NCBI RefSeq assembly: GCF_002014975.1
Contig: NZ_MUXV01000063.1
Location: 1 to 22,322 of the forward strand
DNA: 22,322 bases
Reading direction: 5' to 3'
Origin: Moraxella bovis
Lineage (GTDB): Bacteria > Pseudomonadota > Gammaproteobacteria > Pseudomonadales > Moraxellaceae
In this document: positions 15,676-22,322 of the stretch, piece by piece
How positions within the stretch are numbered: position 1 is the stretch's first letter
Layout of the letters: every line of letters begins with the position of its first letter
Made by a program: the position numbers and the translations under genes
Notes under the pieces: model-generated
The model's database searches: none
What the model was told of the DNA's origin: nothing
What the model saw: only the letters and a program-made list of their open reading frames with translations

Positions 15676-17661
15676 ATGAATTTATCACAGCTACTCAAAG
15701 ACACCAATTACCAACTTACCCAGTTTTCTACCGAGCATATCACGCTATTGGAAAATACCATTTTTCAAAAACCCAGTAAAAATGGCGATGTACCCTATGT
15801 GCATTGCTTGATACGCAAAAAGGACATTAAACTAACCCCAGAAGAAGCGGTTCGCCAACTGTATCTGATGAAATTACACCATGATTATGGTTATCCTTAT
15901 GAACGCATGGAATTGGAATATTCGGTGCATTTTGGGCGCGAAAAAAAGCGTGCCGATATTGTGATTTTTGATAAAGACAATCCTAACGTTGTTTATATCA
16001 TGGTAGAACTTAAAAAACCCAAATTAAAAGATGGCAAAGAACAATTAAAATCCTATTGCAATGCCACAGGAGCGCCGATTGGCGTATGGACAAATGGTGA
16101 TAGCATTTCCTATTACAACCGCCGAGACCCCAATTATTTTAAAGACATTCCTAATATTCCAAGCGTTCACGAAAAATTATCTGATATTTTGCAAGAACGC
16201 TGGACGATTGACGATTTAATCAAAAATGACAAAATTGCCACTCAACGCAAATCTTTAAAAGATTTGGTGATTGAAATGGAAGATGAAGTTTTGGCGAATG
16301 CAGGGGTTGACGTTTTTGAAGAATTGTTTCAGCTTATCTTTACCAAACTTTATGACGAAATGGAAAGTACAAGAAATAAAAGTCGTCATTTGGAATTTCG
16401 TAATTATGGCGATACCGAAAGCGATTTAAAAGCCAAAATTGGGGCTTTATTTGATAAAGCCAAAAATAAATGGGAAGGTGTTTTTGCTGACAGTAGCAAA
16501 ATTAACTTATCACCATCGCATTTGGCAATTTGTGTTTCATCATTAGAAGAAGTGAAATTATTTAATTCCAATCTTGATGTGGTGGACGAAGCCTTTGAAT
16601 ATCTTATCAATAAATCATCAAAAGGCGAAAAGGGACAATATTTTACGCCACGCTATGTGATTGATATGTGTGTCAAAATGCTAGATCCCAAAGCAGATGA
16701 AACCGTGATTGATACAGCAGCGGGCAGTTGTGGGTTTCCCGTACATGCCATTTTCCATGTTTGGGAAAAACAGCTGAAAGAAAAAGGATTGGAGCGTTCT
16801 CATTTATTTACTGCTGAACAAAAATTACCAGAACAGCTTGATTATGTACAAGAAAAAGTCTTTGCCATTGATTTTGACGAAAAAGCCGTACGAGTTGCTC
16901 GCACACTCAATTTAATTGCAGGCGATGGACAAACCAATGTATTGCATTTAAATACTTTGGACTATGAACGCTGGGATGATTTTACCAAAGATGAAGAATG
17001 GGGTGATGTTTATGGCAATGGCTGGAAAAAATTAAGAAAATTACGCAAAACCAAAGACCAAAACCGTGATTTTGGGTTTGATGTATTAATGGCAAATCCG
17101 CCTTTTGCAGGCGATATTAAAGAAACCCGAATTCTTGCCCGTTATGAACTGGGCAAAAATAGCAAAGGCAAACAACAATCCAAAGTTGGGCGAGATATTT
17201 TGTTTATTGAACGCAATCTAGATTTTTTAAAAGACGGTGGGCGAATGGCGATTGTTTTGCCACAAGGTCGTTTTAATAATTCTAGCGATAAATACATTCG
17301 TGATTTTATTGCCGAACGGTGTCGTATTTTAGCGGTGGTGGGGTTGCATGGCAATGTATTTAAACCACATACAGGCACAAAAACATCAGTCTTATTTGTG
17401 CAAAAATGGCATGATGAATTATGCCCCAAAGTGGATGATTATCCTATTTTCTTTGCAACCATGCAAGGACCAAGTAAGGATAATTCAGGCGATAAAATCT
17501 ATGTCAAAAATGCAGACGGTACGCCAATATTAGACAGTCATGGACATTTGATTGTCGCTCACGATTTGTTTAATCACGATGGTTTGACAGGCGACGGTAT
17601 CGCTGAGGCTTTTATTGAATTTGCCAAAAAGGAAAAATTGTCTTTTGTGGGAAAGGATTAA
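15676..17661 (+). CDS. hsdM: Type I/IIG-like DNA adenine methyltransferase with N-terminal HsdR_N-like nuclease domain
   Basis: This 661-residue protein modifies adenine-N6 and may also cut DNA. The C-terminal two thirds are an HsdM-type N6 methyltransferase: a helical N-part (190-310), GQYFTPR (320-326), motif I as DTAAGSCGF (346-354; the usual form is DPACGSGGF) and motif IV NPPF (474-477). The first 150 residues look like an HsdR_N-type PD-(D/E)xK domain: Asp94 in RADIVIFD, Glu111-x-Lys113 in VELKKPK, Gln123 in EQLKSY and GVWTNGD. No hsdR is present next to it. R and M in one chain with a separate S is the BcgI-like arrangement. The ATG at 15676 is chosen because an upstream in-frame start would lie inside avtA. 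It ends in a candidate frameshift site leading into S. Confidence 0.88.
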   Translation: MNLSQLLKDTNYQLTQFSTEHITLLENTIFQKPSKNGDVPYVHCLIRKKDIKLTPEEAVRQLYLMKLHHDYGYPYERMELEYSVHFGREKKRADIVIFDKDNPNVVYIMVELKKPKLKDGKEQLKSYCNATGAPIGVWTNGDSISYYNRRDPNYFKDIPNIPSVHEKLSDILQERWTIDDLIKNDKIATQRKSLKDLVIEMEDEVLANAGVDVFEELFQLIFTKLYDEMESTRNKSRHLEFRNYGDTESDLKAKIGALFDKAKNKWEGVFADSSKINLSPSHLAICVSSLEEVKLFNSNLDVVDEAFEYLINKSSKGEKGQYFTPRYVIDMCVKMLDPKADETVIDTAAGSCGFPVHAIFHVWEKQLKEKGLERSHLFTAEQKLPEQLDYVQEKVFAIDFDEKAVRVARTLNLIAGDGQTNVLHLNTLDYERWDDFTKDEEWGDVYGNGWKKLRKLRKTKDQNRDFGFDVLMANPPFAGDIKETRILARYELGKNSKGKQQSKVGRDILFIERNLDFLKDGGRMAIVLPQGRFNNSSDKYIRDFIAERCRILAVVGLHGNVFKPHTGTKTSVLFVQKWHDELCPKVDDYPIFFATMQGPSKDNSGDKIYVKNADGTPILDSHGHLIVAHDLFNHDGLTGDGIAEAFIEFAKKEKLSFVGKD

Positions 17662-17693
17662 GCCCTTTTGATAATGTCAAATATCAGGCATTA

Positions 17694-17704
<11 letters not shown>
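17649..17704 (+). promoter_or_regulatory. Candidate programmed -1 ribosomal frameshift site (M to S)
   Basis: The last sense codons of hsdM read G GGA AAG (17649-17655), an X XXY YYZ slippery heptamer in the correct frame. Two codons later comes TAA. After a 5-nt spacer (17656-17660), 17661-17678 pairs with 17687-17704 as an 18-bp stem (14 Watson-Crick and 4 G-U pairs, three of the G-U pairs consecutive) with an 8-nt loop. A -1 slip gives FVGK-GLSPFDNVKYQALLEGLEVSEV, which enters the S frame. That frame is open from 17619 and has no ATG. The features fit programmed frameshifting, but an ancestral single-base mutation is the alternative. Confidence 0.55.
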
Positions 17705-19900
<2,196 letters not shown>

Positions 19901-19911
<11 letters not shown>

Positions 19912-20854
19912 GATGATGCTCTTCGTGCAAGGCTTGCAGACGTGCCGTGGCAACATGGGTATAAATCTGCGTGGTGGATAGGTCGCTATGCCCGAGCAAA
20001 AGCTGAACGCTACGCAAATCCGCCCCGTGGTTGAGCAGGTGCGTGGCAAAAGCATGGCGAAGCGTGTGCGGTGAGATGTCGGTTTTGATACCCGCCAAGA
20101 GAGCGTATTTTTTAATCAAATGCCAAAAGTTATGGCGGGTCATATACCCCCCCTGCTCGGTCAAAAACACCGCTTGGCAGTCACCGCCCTTTGTGCCGAC
20201 CTTACCGCTTTTGCCAGCGGTCAGTTCATGACGGCGGACAAGATAGCTTTGTAGAGCGTTGTGGGCGTATTCGCCAAGCGGAATCAGGCGAGTCTTTCCA
20301 CCCTTACCTGTCACTTGGAGCCAGCCTGCGTTTAGGTTTAGCTCATCGAGCGACAGATTGACCAGCTCTGAGACACGCAGACCACAGGCATACATGACTT
20401 CGAGCATGGCTTTATCACGCAATCCTAATATCGTCGCTAAGTCAGGCGTGCCAAGCAGTCTGGTGATGTCGTCTTCGGATAGGGTCTTGGGCAGGGGCTT
20501 GTTGGCTTTGGGGTTTTTGATGTTCTCACAGGGGTTGTCATCACGCACCCCATCGCCCACCTGCCATAAGAAAAACTGGCGTAAACTTGCGAGCATTCTC
20601 GCCTGCGTGCGTGGCGATTTGCCTTGGTTTTGTAGATACACCAAGCACCCTGCCACGTCCGTCTCTTGCCAATCGGGCAATGCTCGCTCACTGCTTGCCA
20701 TACAAGTACGCAAATCACGAATGTAAGCGTTACGGGTGCGTGTGGCAAGCCCCCGAGCTAACATGTTAATGCGAAATTCGGTCAGATACTCTGGGTCGGT
20801 GTCGGTGGTCGTCAAGGACGGCAGGCGGGGCTTGGTGGCTCGGGTTTTGCTCAT
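19901..20854 (-). CDS. xerD: Tyrosine recombinase XerD
   Basis: XerD acts with XerC at dif to resolve chromosome dimers. The 317-residue protein has the full catalytic set: Arg160 (CGLRVSEL), Lys184 (TGKGGKTR), His263 and Arg266 (SPHTLRHAFATHLLNHGADLR), His289 (LLGHSDLS) and the nucleophile Tyr298 (TTQIYTHVA). The tail HEEHHPRG is the XerD-type ending. A Gly-rich insert (LTAGKSGKVGTKGG, about 211-224) makes it slightly longer than E. coli XerD (298). It converges on the S gene with an 11-base overlap. The core enzyme looks housekeeping, not a dedicated shuffling recombinase. Confidence 0.93.
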
Positions 20855-20985
20855 GGTCGGATACGGTGCTGATATTGAGGGTATTGTAACAAACTTTGGG
20901 GAATGATTAAATGGTTTTTGGGCGTGCCTGCCTGTCTTTTATCATGCAATGTGCATTTTAAAAAAATTTTAAAGACAAATAAGGC

Positions 20986-21014
20986 TTGACTGTTTTTAAA
21001 ATTTTACATCATCT
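20986..21014 (+). promoter_or_regulatory. Possible ribBX promoter
   Basis: A TTGACT -35-like box (20986-20991) is followed after 17 bases by TCATCT (21009-21014), a poor -10. Only the -35 side is convincing. The 225-base gap between xerD and ribBX is too short for a standard FMN riboswitch plus expression platform, and I see no such core. Confidence 0.3.
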
Positions 21015-21079
21015 GCCTTTAATCCCCCAAATCCACCCCCATGTAGCCTATTAAACTTTTAACACAAATAGGCACCCTT

Positions 21080-22171
21080 ATGGCAAGCACCCTAAACACC
21101 GCAGAAGAAATCATTGCCGACATCAAAGCAGGCAAAATGGTCATCTTAATGGACGATGAAGACCGTGAAAATGAAGGCGACATCGTCATGGCGGCGGTTC
21201 ATGTCAAGCCGTCCGACATCAACTTTATGATTACTCACGCTCGTGGATTGGTGTGTTTAACTCTATCCGAAGCCCGTTGCCGTCAGCTTGAACTGCCCCT
21301 AATGAGCGACAAAAACGGGGCGAAGTTTAGCACCAACTTTACCCTATCCATCGAAGCTAGCGAGGGCGTAACCACAGGCATATCCGCCGCCGACCGTGCC
21401 AGAACCGTGCAGGCAGCCGTCGCCCCCTTTGCCAAACCAACCGACATCGTCCAACCTGGACATATCTTCCCCATCATGGCAAAACAAGGCGGGGTGCTAC
21501 ATCGGGCAGGTCATACCGAAGCAGGCTGTGATTTAGCACGCCTTGCAGGGCTTGAACCTGCGGCGGTGATTTGTGAGATTATCAAGCCTGATGGCGAGAT
21601 GGCACGTCGTGATGACCTAGAACTCTTTGCCAAAGAACACGGGCTTAAAATCGGCACCATCGCCGACCTTATCCACTATCGCATGACCAACGAGCAGACC
21701 GTGGAAGTCATTGATGAGCGGGACTTTGCCAGTGAATTTGGGGCGTTTAAACTCTATCGTTTTAGAGAATATGGGGCGGATGAGATCCACATCGCCCTAG
21801 TCAAAGGCGACCCAAGCCGTGGCGTGGCGACCGTGCGAGTCCATGCCCTAAACCCCCTAAAAGACCTGTTTGGGCATACTGACAGCAAGCACAGTTGGGA
21901 TATTCGCTCAGCACTGGCTCAAATCGGACAAAGCGAGCAAGGCGTGTTCGTGTGGATTGACTCAGGGCGTGCTGTCGATGTCAGCGGTGCGTTGGATAAA
22001 TGCCAAGCCAATGTCAGCGTACACGAAAGTAGCGAGCCTTATCGCAGTATCGGTGTTGGAGCCCAAATCCTAAAACAGCTTGGCGTCAAAGACATGCGAC
22101 TTCTATCAAGCTCTGCCAAATTTAACGTCTCGGGCTTTGATTTGAACATTGTGGAAGTTGTGGCACGTTGA
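21080..22171 (+). CDS. ribB: 3,4-dihydroxy-2-butanone-4-phosphate synthase with degenerate GTP cyclohydrolase II domain (RibBX)
   Basis: The N-terminal 200 residues are an intact RibB domain that converts ribulose-5-phosphate to dihydroxybutanone phosphate for riboflavin synthesis: DDEDRENEGD (25-34), THARG (52-56) and HRAGHTEAGCDLARLAG (141-157). The C-terminal part (about 215-363) aligns with the fold of GTP cyclohydrolase II but lacks the zinc-binding Cys residues and the SE-C-x-G type motif. It reads VRVHALNPLKDLFGH instead of the usual VHSEC-type sequence, so it is very unlikely to open GTP. This is the RibBX variant known from many Proteobacteria. A separate RibA should exist elsewhere in the genome. 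The last 150 bases of the window after it hold no gene I can support. Confidence 0.9.
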   Translation: MASTLNTAEEIIADIKAGKMVILMDDEDRENEGDIVMAAVHVKPSDINFMITHARGLVCLTLSEARCRQLELPLMSDKNGAKFSTNFTLSIEASEGVTTGISAADRARTVQAAVAPFAKPTDIVQPGHIFPIMAKQGGVLHRAGHTEAGCDLARLAGLEPAAVICEIIKPDGEMARRDDLELFAKEHGLKIGTIADLIHYRMTNEQTVEVIDERDFASEFGAFKLYRFREYGADEIHIALVKGDPSRGVATVRVHALNPLKDLFGHTDSKHSWDIRSALAQIGQSEQGVFVWIDSGRAVDVSGALDKCQANVSVHESSEPYRSIGVGAQILKQLGVKDMRLLSSSAKFNVSGFDLNIVEVVAR

Positions 22172-22322
22172 TTAGAACATGCCTGCCCTTTATAACACTA
22201 TTTACAATATAGAAATATTTTGGAAATAAAATAATGTTTTTGCATGAAAATGGCTAAATCTTGTGGCTTGAAGGTAAAAGTTCGTTTGATAGAAGACTCA
22301 CAAACTTCACTTTTTCCTTGAA

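Noticed and set aside
22250..22321. Short frame MAKSCGLKVKVRLIEDSQTSLFP at the right edge
   Set aside because: At 23 codons and with no context to the right, it might be a transposase remnant, but nothing supports that.

Overview
The window reads as a chromosomal segment of a Moraxella-like gammaproteobacterium (Moraxellaceae). The basis is protein-level resemblance: an AlgR-type regulator beside hemC and hemD as in the Pseudomonas/Acinetobacter lineage, a degenerate RibBX-type riboflavin protein, E. coli-like XerD, AvtA and RarA proteins, and an AT-leaning composition. Species cannot be fixed from the sequence alone.

Left part (1-1457): a CAU-anticodon tRNA and the RNase P RNA gene, both on the minus strand and each with a recognisable promoter. 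The RNase P RNA carries two palindromes with identical arms at the positions of helices P3 and P12. A roughly 740-base gene-free stretch follows, holding two REP-like inverted repeats and a 15-bp perfect hairpin.

Haem region (1458-6648, plus strand): an AlgR/LytTR regulator with an in-frame TAA and without its phosphoacceptor Asp; then hemC, hemD and a HemX-like gene for tetrapyrrole synthesis; then a hot-dog thioesterase, a TusA-type sulfur carrier and a four-helix membrane protein, packed with overlaps or 2-base gaps.

Middle part (6645-14190, mostly minus strand): a mixed accessory and housekeeping block. It holds an orphan protein, a VapBC toxin-antitoxin pair, rarA, a zinc-ribbon membrane protein, a small HExxH protein (plus strand), a DinJ-YafQ toxin-antitoxin pair, a dGTPase, a secreted protein and an RsmC-like methyltransferase. 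Both toxin-antitoxin operons have a palindrome over their -10 box.

Right part (14310-22171): avtA is followed by a restriction-modification locus (15676-19911), then xerD (minus) and ribBX (plus). The locus is the most notable part. The M protein has an N-terminal HsdR_N-like PD-(D/E)xK domain and there is no hsdR, so it resembles BcgI-type enzymes (R+M in one chain plus S). The S frame has no ATG. It is reached from hsdM through a G GGA AAG heptamer, a 5-nt spacer and an 18-bp hairpin, which is the layout of a programmed -1 ribosomal frameshift. The S coding sequence contains three tandem half-subunits, and the third is separated from the first two by 28 AG units, so it is out of frame here and should be switchable by slipped-strand mispairing. 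The locus therefore seems to carry two nested switches, one translational and one genetic, that decide which DNA-recognition domains are attached to the catalytic chain.
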